Origin: Niastella vici
Lineage (GTDB): Bacteria; Bacteroidota; Bacteroidia; Chitinophagales; Chitinophagaceae
DNA length: 64,000 nucleotides
Assembly (NCBI RefSeq): GCF_002077945.1
Contig: NZ_LVYD01000044.1
Coordinates: 272,547 to 336,546, forward strand
Direction of reading: 5' to 3'
The notes beneath the pieces are model-generated. The model was not told the DNA's origin. It saw only the letters and a list, made by a program, of their open reading frames with translations, and did no database searches. The translations under genes and the position numbers were made by a program. Within the stretch, counting starts at the first letter, position 1; every line of letters starts with the position of its first letter. Shown in pieces: positions 56,499-64,000 of the stretch.

Positions 56499-59400
56499 AT
56501 GATGAAGCTAACGAAAATGCTATTGTCCATAGTAGGCGTCCTGAGCCTGCTTATAATCCCCGGTTTGTCAGTCGCACAGGAAGCAGTGCGCATAAGGGGA
56601 AAGGTTATTGACTCAAAGGATAAAAAGCCTTTGAGTGGTGTTACCATTCAGGAAGTAAAGGGAACGCAAAAGACAATTTCCGAACTGAATGGATATTTTC
56701 AACTAAACACAAAACTGAAACAGGAATTAACTTTTACAATGGTTGGCTATGATGCAAAGACCGTTATTGCAGATGGCACTGAGGTGATCGTTGAACTGGA
56801 AAAAACAGCAACAACGCTCGAAGATGTAATTGTGATAGGTTATGGTACACAAAAGAAAGAATTGCTCTCGGGGTCAGTGGTTACCATGAAAATGGACGAT
56901 GTGCGACGTACCAGTCCCACCACATCATTAGGTAATCTGCTGGCAGGCCAAATGGCCGGCGTAAGGGTTGGTACGCCCGCAGGCGCTCCCGGAACGGCTC
57001 CCAGCATAACTGTACGTACGAAGAGTTCGATTAATGGCCAGGATGTGCTTTTTGTGATTGACGGAATGGTTACCAGTTCGGCCGATGATTTTAACAACCT
57101 GAGCCCGAATGATATTGAAACATTAACTGTACTAAAAGATGCCGCATCAACGGCCGCTTACGGGGCCCGGGCTTCCGGCGGTGTAATTGTAGTTACCACC
57201 CGCCGTGGTAAAAATGGGAAACCGCGTATCAACTATTCATTCAATACCGGCGTTGATAAAAGAGGTAAGAATGCACCTTTGACAAGTGCCATTGAAACCG
57301 GTGAAATTTATAACAGGATAAATCCTACCTCAAGCACCTTGTGGTCACAATCTGATTTTGATTATTTCAAAAACATCAATAACGGCTGGGGCTATAACCA
57401 GTTAGATGCAGTTTGGCAGGACCCTTATACCAAAAGCCATAACATCAGTATCACCGGCGGGGGCGAAAAAATAAAATATTTTGTGGGGGGCTCTTATGTA
57501 AAGCAGGGCGCTTTTATGAAGAACCTTACCTACGACAAATATAATTTTCGCGCAAATCTTACTGCCGATCTAACCCGCGATCTTACCCTTTTTGCCGGAC
57601 TTTCCCTGAATAATAACAAGACTTACACCCCTACCAATACATCAGTAGGTGATGTGAACGGCATTTACCGTAAACAATTACTGTGGCAGCCGGAACAACC
57701 TGTATGGACCGATGGTGGCAACCCGATAGATTATGGCTGGATCGGTAACGTAGGCGCTGAGGTGCGGGGTGATGGCGGTTATATAAAGAACAATTATGTA
57801 AAGCCGGTTGTAAACCTGCAGGCTACTTATAAAATACCGGTGATCCCGGGTTTAAGTGCATCAACCCAGTACATAAAAGCTTATACTGCTAACCGGAACA
57901 AGACCTTTGGAAAGCGGTACGATATGTGGGTAATGAAAACAACCGGTGTACGGCAGATCAGTACGAACGACGCTGACCTGGTAACCCTCAAGAAATCATC
58001 ACAGATAGGCAAGGATTTTTTAGAAGAAACCAATCGCTGGAACGAAGATTACCAACTGAACTTCCAGTTGAACTATGAGCGCACTTTCGCTAACGTGCAT
58101 CACGTTAAAGGCTGGCTTACCTATGAAAGAGCGGAAGGCAGATCGGGCGGATTCACTGGGGGCCGGGAAAACTTCCCGGTATATACCACCGACCAGTGGT
58201 GGGCTACAAGCGGTGACCGCCTGGATTCTTATGTGTCGGGCAGTACAGAACAAACCATTGGCCGTAAATCGTGGGTAGGCCAGTTTTTCTATGACTACGA
58301 CAATAAGTACATCGCCAACTTCACTTACCGCTACGATGGGTCGTATAAATTCCCCCAGGACAAGCGTTGGGGCTTTTTCCCTTCAGGATCGCTGGGTTGG
58401 ATCATTTCAAAAGAGAATTTTTTCAATTCGGTGCGTGGCGTAGAGTTGCTTAAGTTACGCGCTTCTGCAGGTTTAACCAGTGCCGATAACATAAGTGCAT
58501 TCCAGTATCAGCAAAGTTATGTTACCGGTAACAGCGCTTATTTTGGTACTTCACCTGTTACCAATGTGGGCGTTACTTATGGTTCAATAGTTAATCCCGA
58601 CATCACCTGGGAAAAATCCTTTAATTACAATGTTGCGGTGGATGTGAATTTCCTCGAGCATTTTAATGCCACTGCCGATTATTTCTTTGTGCGTACGTAT
58701 GATATCCTTACCGGCAGAGTAGCGGTTGTGCCGCCCACCTTTAGCCGCAGCCTCCCTTCCAGCAACTATGGAGAAGTGCAATCGAAAGGTGTTGAGTTGT
58801 CACTGGGTTACAAGAACTTTGTAGGTGATGTGAATTACTACATAAATATGAATGCGGCCTATGCAGCAGCCAAACTGATCAGACAGGATAAAAATATCAC
58901 TTACCCATGGCAGAAAGATGAGGGAAATTCCATGACCCGCATCACATCCTACGTAACTACCGGCATGTTGCGTACACAAGCCGATGTGGATGCTTTTATA
59001 ACTGCAAATCCTAATTACAAGTTCAATGGAATTGCGCCGGCAGCAGGACAATTGACCTATGCTGATTTGAGTGGCAAAGACGGCAAACCCGATGGCGTTA
59101 TTGACTCCTGGGACGTTACTACCGTAAAGAAGAACAATAACCCGGTTGTACTGGGGCTCAACCTGGGTGTTGAATGGAAAGGTTTCACCATCGATGCCTC
59201 TTTCAGTGGAAGCCTGCACCAATGGAGAATGGTCAATAACCTGGTTAGTGGCAATGTGGAATGGAACCGGATGTGGCGTAAATGGTATACCGATGCATGG
59301 ACACCCAATACACCCAATGCTACCCTCCCCATCAGGTATTCTGCAAACGATGGAACGCAGTCGGTAACGAATACGGCCAGTACATTCTGGTTGAAAAGCT

Positions 59401-59618
59401 CCAACTTCATTCGCATGAGATTGCTCAATATTGGCTATTCAATTCCGGCTGGCATAATTCATAAAGCAGGCCTCAACGGCCTCAGGATGTATTTCAGCGG
59501 ATCGAACCTGTTCCTGATAAGCAAATTCAATAAGGATTATTTCGATCCTGAAATAGGTGATGGCTTTAGCTATCCTACGATGAAAACATACAATTTCGGT
59601 TTCAATGTGACATTGTAA
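56499..59618 (+). CDS. SusC-like TonB-dependent receptor without STN domain
   Basis: The 1039-residue outer-membrane transporter has a signal peptide (to LSVAQ), the carboxypeptidase-like sandwich (IRGKVIDSKDKKPLSGVTI), the plug (VIVIGYGTQKKELLSGSV; VRTKSSINGQDVLFVIDG; YGARASGGVIVVTTRRGK) and a barrel ending FGFNVTL. There is no STN domain, so it is probably controlled from the palindrome-bearing promoter upstream and not by the FecR relay. Its SusD starts 20 bases downstream. An AraC regulator lies convergent about 3 kb further on. Confidence 0.95.
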   Translation: MMKLTKMLLSIVGVLSLLIIPGLSVAQEAVRIRGKVIDSKDKKPLSGVTIQEVKGTQKTISELNGYFQLNTKLKQELTFTMVGYDAKTVIADGTEVIVELEKTATTLEDVIVIGYGTQKKELLSGSVVTMKMDDVRRTSPTTSLGNLLAGQMAGVRVGTPAGAPGTAPSITVRTKSSINGQDVLFVIDGMVTSSADDFNNLSPNDIETLTVLKDAASTAAYGARASGGVIVVTTRRGKNGKPRINYSFNTGVDKRGKNAPLTSAIETGEIYNRINPTSSTLWSQSDFDYFKNINNGWGYNQLDAVWQDPYTKSHNISITGGGEKIKYFVGGSYVKQGAFMKNLTYDKYNFRANLTADLTRDLTLFAGLSLNNNKTYTPTNTSVGDVNGIYRKQLLWQPEQPVWTDGGNPIDYGWIGNVGAEVRGDGGYIKNNYVKPVVNLQATYKIPVIPGLSASTQYIKAYTANRNKTFGKRYDMWVMKTTGVRQISTNDADLVTLKKSSQIGKDFLEETNRWNEDYQLNFQLNYERTFANVHHVKGWLTYERAEGRSGGFTGGRENFPVYTTDQWWATSGDRLDSYVSGSTEQTIGRKSWVGQFFYDYDNKYIANFTYRYDGSYKFPQDKRWGFFPSGSLGWIISKENFFNSVRGVELLKLRASAGLTSADNISAFQYQQSYVTGNSAYFGTSPVTNVGVTYGSIVNPDITWEKSFNYNVAVDVNFLEHFNATADYFFVRTYDILTGRVAVVPPTFSRSLPSSNYGEVQSKGVELSLGYKNFVGDVNYYINMNAAYAAAKLIRQDKNITYPWQKDEGNSMTRITSYVTTGMLRTQADVDAFITANPNYKFNGIAPAAGQLTYADLSGKDGKPDGVIDSWDVTTVKKNNNPVVLGLNLGVEWKGFTIDASFSGSLHQWRMVNNLVSGNVEWNRMWRKWYTDAWTPNTPNATLPIRYSANDGTQSVTNTASTFWLKSSNFIRMRLLNIGYSIPAGIIHKAGLNGLRMYFSGSNLFLISKFNKDYFDPEIGDGFSYPTMKTYNFGFNVTL

Positions 59619-59638
59619 AATTCAAAAACAACTACAGT

Positions 59639-61450
59639 ATGCGATTTCATAATAATAAACTGGTTAAAACCCTTGTTGGTGTAACAACCGTTGCGTTGTT
59701 GACTGCAACTTGCAAGAAGGGGCTCGATTATACTAATAACGGGGTGATTGTTCCGGAGGCGGTTTGGGGAAATGCAACAATGATCAAAGCTTTTTTAAGT
59801 GATATCTACGGGCAAATGCCGGGTTGGCCTTTCAATGGCGGCTCAACCGATGAAGGCATTTCAACGGCTAAAAGTTTGGGTAATTACCAACGGGGTATCA
59901 TTACAAAGGATAATATCGGCGTTAGCCTTTCTTACACCAATATAGACAAGGTAAATTACTTTTTGGATGAATTGGAAAATGTGAAGGCCAGTGTTTTACC
60001 CGACGATCTGAAAAAACAGTTTATGGGCGAGGCAAAATTCTGGCGCGCCTGGACTTATTGGGGAATGGTTAACCAGATCGGTGGCGTGCCTATTATCCTG
60101 CATAAACAGAATTTTAATGATATTAATGGACTTTTTGTTCCGCGGAACAAAACATCTGAATGTGTTGCCCAGATCGTGAAGGATCTGGATAGCGCTATCC
60201 TGTTGCTGCCCGGTGTTTATGCCAATCAAACTGATTATGGACGTATTACCAGGGTAGCTGCCATGGCGGTGAAGGGACGCATTTTAATGACGTATGCAAG
60301 CCCGTTGTTTAATCCTGCCAATGATGCAGCGCGCTGGCAAACGGCGTATGATGCCTGCAAGGCTGCAGTTGATTACGCCAAAAGCCAGGGCCACGCATTG
60401 CATCCGAACTTCCGCAATATCTGGTATCAGGAAAGAAATAAGGAGGTGATCATGGTGAACCAGTTCTTCTATCCCAGTCACTCCAATAATTTCAATGGCA
60501 TTCGTCCTGAGCCGCTTACCAAAGATGCATCGAATAATAATCAGCCTTTGTTGTCGCTGCTGCTGGCCTTCCCCAAACGTGATGGCGCTCCTATGCAGTT
60601 TGACAAGAGCCAGCTCGGTGATGCTACGTACAATGCCCAGTTCCTGACTGATTTTTATACAAACAGGGACGATCGCTTTTATGCTACGGTCTTCTGCGGA
60701 GGTACCCCTTATCCTTGTCCCGATGAAGTTACTCCCATATATGTAAAAGGAAACAGTTATTGGAATGTTTGGCGCTACGATGCTGCCGGCAGCAAGTACG
60801 TAAATATCATTAATGTGATCCATCCGGGTATGCCCGGCAACCCGGGTATTACCGGTTTCTTTCAACGGAAAGGGCTCGATACAACGGTGACTGCCGGGTT
60901 AGGTAACCAGGCCCAGACCGATTGGGTTGAAATGCGGTTTGCAGAAGTATTAATGAACTATGGTGAATGTGCCAATGAATTGGGGAAAACAGCAGAAGCG
61001 CTCGGTGTGTTGTATCAGATAAGACAACGTGCCGGTATTGCGGCCGGTGCAGGCAATAATTACGGAGTTACTGCAGCCAACCAGCCCGAAATACGGGACG
61101 CTTATTTGGCCGAACGGCAGGTTGAGTTTGCTTTTGAGAACAAACGCTTTGGTGATCTGCGGCGCCTGAAGCGATTCGATCTGCTGAACAACCAGGGAGC
61201 CCGCCACGGCCTGTATATTACCCTGAAGACCGGTGAAACCGTTGTGCCTGCCGATAACATTATGACGGCATCAGTACGGGCTAAATTTACAGCCAACTTT
61301 ATCGACAATCTCGATGGCGATCCGGCTTTCAAATTCAGCTTTGACCTAAGTCACTGGTTTTATCCGCTTGCGCCGGCAAATATTTCACAATCAAAAGATG
61401 TATTGGAACAAAATATTGAATGGGGAGGAAGTTTTGATCCCCTGAAGTAG
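59639..61450 (+). CDS. SusD/RagB family lipoprotein
   Basis: The 603-residue partner of the SusC at 56499 has a signal ending LTATC (Cys25), a slightly atypical lipobox, followed by KKGLDYTNNG. Family segments include FMGEAKFWRAWTYWGMVNQI, PRNKTSECVAQIVKDLDSAI, EMRFAEVLMNYGECANELG and ERQVEFAFENKRFGDLRRLKR. The last codons (ISQSKDVLEQNIEWGGSFDPLK) form the first part of a sequence that is duplicated at 62305, where the copy is disrupted. Confidence 0.95.
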   Translation: MRFHNNKLVKTLVGVTTVALLTATCKKGLDYTNNGVIVPEAVWGNATMIKAFLSDIYGQMPGWPFNGGSTDEGISTAKSLGNYQRGIITKDNIGVSLSYTNIDKVNYFLDELENVKASVLPDDLKKQFMGEAKFWRAWTYWGMVNQIGGVPIILHKQNFNDINGLFVPRNKTSECVAQIVKDLDSAILLLPGVYANQTDYGRITRVAAMAVKGRILMTYASPLFNPANDAARWQTAYDACKAAVDYAKSQGHALHPNFRNIWYQERNKEVIMVNQFFYPSHSNNFNGIRPEPLTKDASNNNQPLLSLLLAFPKRDGAPMQFDKSQLGDATYNAQFLTDFYTNRDDRFYATVFCGGTPYPCPDEVTPIYVKGNSYWNVWRYDAAGSKYVNIINVIHPGMPGNPGITGFFQRKGLDTTVTAGLGNQAQTDWVEMRFAEVLMNYGECANELGKTAEALGVLYQIRQRAGIAAGAGNNYGVTAANQPEIRDAYLAERQVEFAFENKRFGDLRRLKRFDLLNNQGARHGLYITLKTGETVVPADNIMTASVRAKFTANFIDNLDGDPAFKFSFDLSHWFYPLAPANISQSKDVLEQNIEWGGSFDPLK

Positions 61451-61551
61451 GTTTTCTCTATAGCAGTTGTTTAGAAAAAAAAGGGGACTTTTCAGTCCCT
61501 TTTTTCATTCCATTGCAATTTTGGGATCGTATTGCTTTAAGAAATTGCGGG
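61378..61551. repeat. Duplicated susD/araC junction, copy 1
   Basis: This stretch holds the end of the functional susD, a terminator and the 3' end of an araC-like gene in reverse. About nine in ten bases match 62305-62473 by eye, with a few small gaps. Here the susD part is intact and the araC part is only a stub. Similarity stops abruptly on both sides. Confidence 0.9.
61475..61505. terminator. Terminator between susD and araC remnant
   Basis: GGGACT (61484-61489) and AGTCCC (61494-61499) pair around TTTC, flanked by an A-run before and a T-run after, so it can act in both directions. A slightly changed copy lies at 62396-62427. Confidence 0.8.
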
Positions 61552-61579
61552 AAATGCCTGTTGACCGGGTGCCTTTAAG
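61505..61579 (-). pseudogene. C-terminal stub of an AraC-family regulator
   Basis: Read on the minus strand, about 24 codons encode TGISRNFLKQYDPKIAME before TGA. They match the last residues of the intact AraC protein (KKMSPRNFVKQYDSEIAMD), and the proline of the usual SPR is lost. A stop codon lies just upstream, so only this stub remains. It marks the araC half of repeat copy 1. Confidence 0.75.
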
Positions 61580-61662
61580 TGTCTATAAACAGATTGTATA
61601 TTGACCAATATCGATTCTATTTTGACGAATTGCAAATACATGTAATGCTTATTCGTGTACAT

Positions 61663-61713
61663 CATCAGGTAATTAAATTTTCACTTTTAAAGTGCTTTCA
61701 TCTAACCCTGATG
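61663..61713 (+). promoter_or_regulatory. Nested inverted repeats before the lipoprotein gene
   Basis: CATCAGG (61663-61669) and CCTGATG (61707-61713) enclose a 13-bp palindrome CACTTTTAAAGTG (61682-61694). A -7-like TAATTTG lies downstream at 61754-61760. The remaining 61580-61662 region shows AATATCG and TATTTTGAC fragments reminiscent of the enzyme promoter modules, but not in the right spacing. Confidence 0.35.
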
Positions 61714-61795
61714 AATAAGGTAATTTTAACTTGAATTTTCAGAGACTCTCTTTTAATTTGCGCCCCGGCAAAATAGCAAAAAGTAAAATTGAAGT

Positions 61796-62227
61796 ATGAA
61801 AGCACGAACATCAATCCTGGCAGTAATTACATGCGCTTCATCCCTGGTTGCGTGTAATAGTAATAATGAGCCTAAACAAAAGGAGAACTCAGCAGAAACA
61901 AACCCCGTAACTTCAACAACAATAGCGGAGCCTGCACCCGTTGGTAAATTGGTAGGGAAATGGGTTCAGCCCATCCCTGGTCAGGAGCCTGGTAAACAAG
62001 GGTTTCAATTAAATGCGGATGGAACCGCCAGTTCAATTAATATGCACACGCTTATTTATGATAAATGGAAGGTAAAAGGCGACACACTGATGTTGTGGAA
62101 TCATACTACAGGCGTTAAAGCAGCAGGCCAGGGTATTGATACTACTATTGTTAAACAGATAACTGACTCTACTCTTATTCTGATGGAGAATGGCGGCATG
62201 GAACTTAGCTATACTCGTGAGAAATAA
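61796..62227 (+). CDS. Small lipocalin-like lipoprotein
   Basis: The 143-residue protein has a lipoprotein signal ending LVACN (Cys20), a low-complexity linker rich in Asn, Glu and Thr, and then a compact beta-rich domain. That domain (GKLVGKWVQPIPGQEPGKQG; FQLNADGTASSIN; YDKWKVKGDTLMLWN; STLILMENGGMELSYTRE) resembles Bacteroidota lipocalin-type proteins. Function is unknown; ligand binding at the membrane or stress tolerance are guesses. It lies wholly between the two copies of the duplicated susD/araC junction, so it probably arrived with that rearrangement. Confidence 0.7.
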   Translation: MKARTSILAVITCASSLVACNSNNEPKQKENSAETNPVTSTTIAEPAPVGKLVGKWVQPIPGQEPGKQGFQLNADGTASSINMHTLIYDKWKVKGDTLMLWNHTTGVKAAGQGIDTTIVKQITDSTLILMENGGMELSYTREK

Positions 62228-62304
62228 TAATCCGGTTCCTTTTATAATCCTGCCATTGCCCATTTTTATGAAATGCTCTGACCAATTACGCACTGAACGA
62301 CATT

Positions 62305-62473
62305 AAATATTTCACAATCAAAAGATGTATTGGAATAAAATATTGAATGGGGGAAGTTTTGATTCCCTGATGTAGGTTTTCTCTACATCAGTTGTTTAAA
62401 AAAAGGGGGCTTTTTAGTCCCTTTTTTCAATCCATTGCAATTTCGGAATCGTATTGCTTTACGAAATTGCGGG
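62305..62473. repeat. Duplicated susD/araC junction, copy 2, with broken susD end
   Basis: This matches 61378-61551. In the susD part (62306-62368) a CAA codon has become TAA after ISQSKDVLE, and two bases are lost further on, so that half is a dead fragment. The araC part is the real 3' end of the gene at 62427-63323. The terminator between them is retained with G-T pairing. Confidence 0.9.
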
Positions 62474-63323
62474 GCGACATTTTCTTTACCTCTTTAAAAT
62501 GTTTGTTGAAGTTGGAAAGGTTGTTATAGCCGCAATCAAAACAGGCCTCGGTTACGTTGTGTTTGCCCTCCAGTAATAATTTGGCCGCATGGCCAATCCT
62601 GATCTCTTTTACAAAATCTATTAATGTTCTATTGGTCTTTGTTTTGAAAAAGCGGCAGAAGGCTGCCGGCGACATGGGGATAATATCTGCCACCTCCTTT
62701 AAGCTGATCTCCTGTTTGAAATTGGCAAAAATGTATTCAAATACCCTGTTTAATTTCTGGGCATCGCCCGAATTGCCAACCTGGTGAAAATAGGGCGAAC
62801 TAAGGATCTGGGCATTTTCTGACCGGGCAAGGATATCGAGTAATTGTAACATAAGCGCTGCCCGCCTAAGGCCGGTTTCAACCAGCATCTGTTGCATGAT
62901 CACTTTTGCCTCTAACCTGGTGGGTTCTGTAAAGATCACCCCTTTGGCTGCATCATCAAGAAGCCGGTTCATTTGTTTTGCCTCCGGCTTGTTAAGCAGG
63001 TCTTTTCCCAGGAAATCAGGGAAAAAATGGATCACAATTGCCTCTGGTGCTATCAGGGGATCCATCGTTTTATAATATTGCCAGCAATGGGGCAAATAAC
63101 TGCCCAGTAATACCAGTTCTTCACCTTCAAAGTCCTGAATATGATCACCTATGAACCGTTTGCCACAACAATTTTCAATTAATGCTATTTCAAAATTAAC
63201 ATGTGATTTTAAGGCAGTGTATTTCCTTACTTCCAGTTTTTCAGATCTTATGGTAAAAGACTGATCGGGGGGAAAGGTGAAATTTTCGTAAATGTATTGC
63301 ATATACTTGTTGGCACCTGCCAT
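62427..63323 (-). CDS. AraC-family transcriptional regulator
   Basis: The 298-residue protein has an N-terminal cupin-type sensing domain (about 15-95, with HVNFEIALIENCCGKRFIGD and ELVLLGSYLPHCWQYY) and two C-terminal helix-turn-helix units. These are ISLKEVADIIPMSPAAFCRFF and VTEACFDCGYNNLSNFNKHF, followed by KKMSPRNFVKQYD. Such proteins usually activate sugar-use genes by binding two half-sites about 21 bp apart. It is the only AraC protein in the window, so it is a reasonable but unproven candidate for the 21-bp promoter modules. It is convergent with the susCD pair and the lipoprotein gene. A second ATG lies seven codons in. Confidence 0.93.
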   Translation of the reverse strand: MAGANKYMQYIYENFTFPPDQSFTIRSEKLEVRKYTALKSHVNFEIALIENCCGKRFIGDHIQDFEGEELVLLGSYLPHCWQYYKTMDPLIAPEAIVIHFFPDFLGKDLLNKPEAKQMNRLLDDAAKGVIFTEPTRLEAKVIMQQMLVETGLRRAALMLQLLDILARSENAQILSSPYFHQVGNSGDAQKLNRVFEYIFANFKQEISLKEVADIIPMSPAAFCRFFKTKTNRTLIDFVKEIRIGHAAKLLLEGKHNVTEACFDCGYNNLSNFNKHFKEVKKMSPRNFVKQYDSEIAMD

Positions 63324-63353
63324 TAGAGGTTATAAAAAATATAACTGTTACAA

Positions 63354-63380
63354 CGCAAATAAAGCATCAGATGTCGTCAA
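63354..63380 (-). promoter_or_regulatory. Candidate araC promoter
   Basis: On the minus strand TTG, 16-17 bases and TATTTGCG (63354-63361 on the plus strand as CGCAAATA) resemble the Bacteroidota -33/-7 pair, about 30 bases before the AraC ATG. Confidence 0.35.
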
Positions 63381-63642
63381 TTTAACTATTGCCCAAGGTT
63401 GATAAGTTGAAGATATTTGAGGCCTTATTTCATTTGCTTTCTAATACCAGGCTTAATGAATATGGCATGACCAAAGTTACTATATTCTTTATTCTTTCTG
63501 ACGTTGGTTAAATATTGACGCAAACGAGTGCGTAATGTATTGCCGTGATTATCATGATTATCAAATGGGACTGAATTCTGTAAATATAAGCTATAGCGAT
63601 TTGGCCCGGAAGAGCGTTAGTTAAGGGTCGTTTTTTATGGGC

Positions 63643-63685
63643 GTCGTTGTAACGACAAAAAGGTTGGTTTTTACCAACCTTTTTT
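63643..63685. terminator. Bidirectional terminator with adjacent palindrome
   Basis: AAAAAGGTTGG (63657-63667) pairs with CCAACCTTTTT (63674-63684). GTCGTT/AACGAC (63643-63656) forms a second small palindrome directly before it. The 495-base gap 63324-63818 otherwise shows only the araC promoter region and one unconvincing 29-codon frame (63535-63624). This stem most likely ends the gene that enters from the right edge. Confidence 0.75.
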
Positions 63686-63818
63686 GCTCCCGGCCTTATC
63701 ACCCAATATCTGTAATATTTTTTGAAAGCCCGATTTAAACAGAACCACAAAATGCGGCTCTTTAACAAAGCTCAATTGTTTTCTTTCAGCCGTTAATCGT
63801 AGCCGGTTTAACCCTGCT

Positions 63819-64000
63819 TCATTTGTTTAATTTCTCTGACAGTATTTTTCTTAATAATATCATACTGAAGTCTTTAGTTGTGGCTCTGTTATAAATGATA
63901 TGTCCTTTTTTGTCTATCAAATAAAGTTGGGGAACGCCGCCTTTTCCCAATGAGCCAAAAAGCCGGTTGTCTCCAAAAACCTGTATCCAGTTCATCGAAT
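63819..64000 (-). CDS. TlpA/AhpC-like thioredoxin-fold protein, C-terminal part
   Basis: Read on the minus strand from the window edge, 59 codons are open and end in TGA (63819-63821). WIQVFGDNRLFGS, then KGGVPQLYLIDKKGHIIYNR, matches the C-terminal half of TlpA/ResA-like thioredoxin-fold proteins: the cis-proline after GV and the YLIDKKG strand are characteristic. The CxxC active site and N-terminus lie outside the window. In Bacteroidota such proteins are often secreted with additional N-terminal domains, which cannot be checked here. Confidence 0.75.
   Translation of the reverse strand, partial: SMNWIQVFGDNRLFGSLGKGGVPQLYLIDKKGHIIYNRATTKDFSMILLRKILSEKLNK

Noticed and set aside
61607..61650. 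AATATCG and TATTTTGAC sequences as a possible eighth 21-bp module
   Set aside because: No matching box lies 21 bp upstream and the distance to a -7-like sequence is off by about two bases.
61770..61777. AAAATAGC just before the lipoprotein ATG
   Set aside because: It is a single copy with no partner 21 bp away and sits in the leader, where an activator site would not be expected.
63535..63624. 29-codon plus-strand frame before the terminator at 63657
   Set aside because: There is no ribosome site or recognisable peptide type, so it cannot be told from chance.
63508..63768. 86-codon minus-strand frame in the gap right of araC
   Set aside because: It runs through a strong bidirectional terminator and a palindrome and has no recognisable features.
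1..64000. Search by eye for transposases, insertion-sequence ends, CRISPR arrays, tRNA and rRNA genes
   Set aside because: Nothing convincing was seen; the only long direct repeat is the susD/araC junction duplication.

Overview
The window looks like a chromosomal segment of a Bacteroidota bacterium, most likely of the Chitinophagaceae (Chitinophaga/Niastella type). The reasons are four SusC/SusD outer-membrane pairs, many lipoproteins with Bacteroidota-style lipoboxes, an ECF sigma/FecR pair beside a SusC with an N-terminal signalling domain, weak Shine-Dalgarno sites, TAnnTTTG-like promoters and a very dense set of secreted glycosidases. No tRNA, rRNA, CRISPR array or insertion sequence was recognised.

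Layout. 1-8679: end of a SusC, a SusD, a GH35 beta-galactosidase and a 1499-residue GH43-GH2 fusion. 8700-9532: a small membrane protein facing a TetR regulator. 9896-20786: second SusC/SusD pair, a secreted metallophosphoesterase, a GH92 alpha-mannosidase and an unassigned TIM-barrel glycosidase candidate. 20933-28198: ECF sigma, FecR anti-sigma and the third SusC/SusD pair. 28475-52026: a run of secreted enzymes all on the plus strand: GH95 and GH29 fucosidases, a GH38-like mannosidase, two GH20 hexosaminidases, a GH2, a GH3, a GH43 and two unassigned large secreted proteins. 52132-56221: a tight operon of aldo-keto reductase, enolase-superfamily protein, SSS symporter and mutarotase, read here as sugar uptake and oxidation, probably of L-fucose. 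56499-61450: fourth SusC/SusD pair. 61450-64000: a small lipoprotein gene flanked by a duplicated susD/araC junction, an AraC regulator and the C-terminus of a TlpA-like protein.

How it works together (inference). The SusC/SusD pairs import oligosaccharides, exo-glycosidases remove fucose, galactose, GlcNAc, xylose/arabinose and mannose, and the 52132-56221 operon handles a released deoxysugar. This set fits a branched, fucosylated, mannose-containing heteroglycan; plant complex N-glycans and fungal fucogalactomannans are two candidates.

The most striking unexplained signal is a shared promoter module found seven times (upstream of 18609, 28475, 30801, 34259, 36049, 43212 and 52132). It has two direct repeats of AAAATAGC-like sequence exactly 21 bp apart, then 24-25 bp, then a TAATTTCG-like -7 box. 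It joins scattered enzymes and the sugar operon into one apparent regulon, with the geometry of an AraC-type activator.
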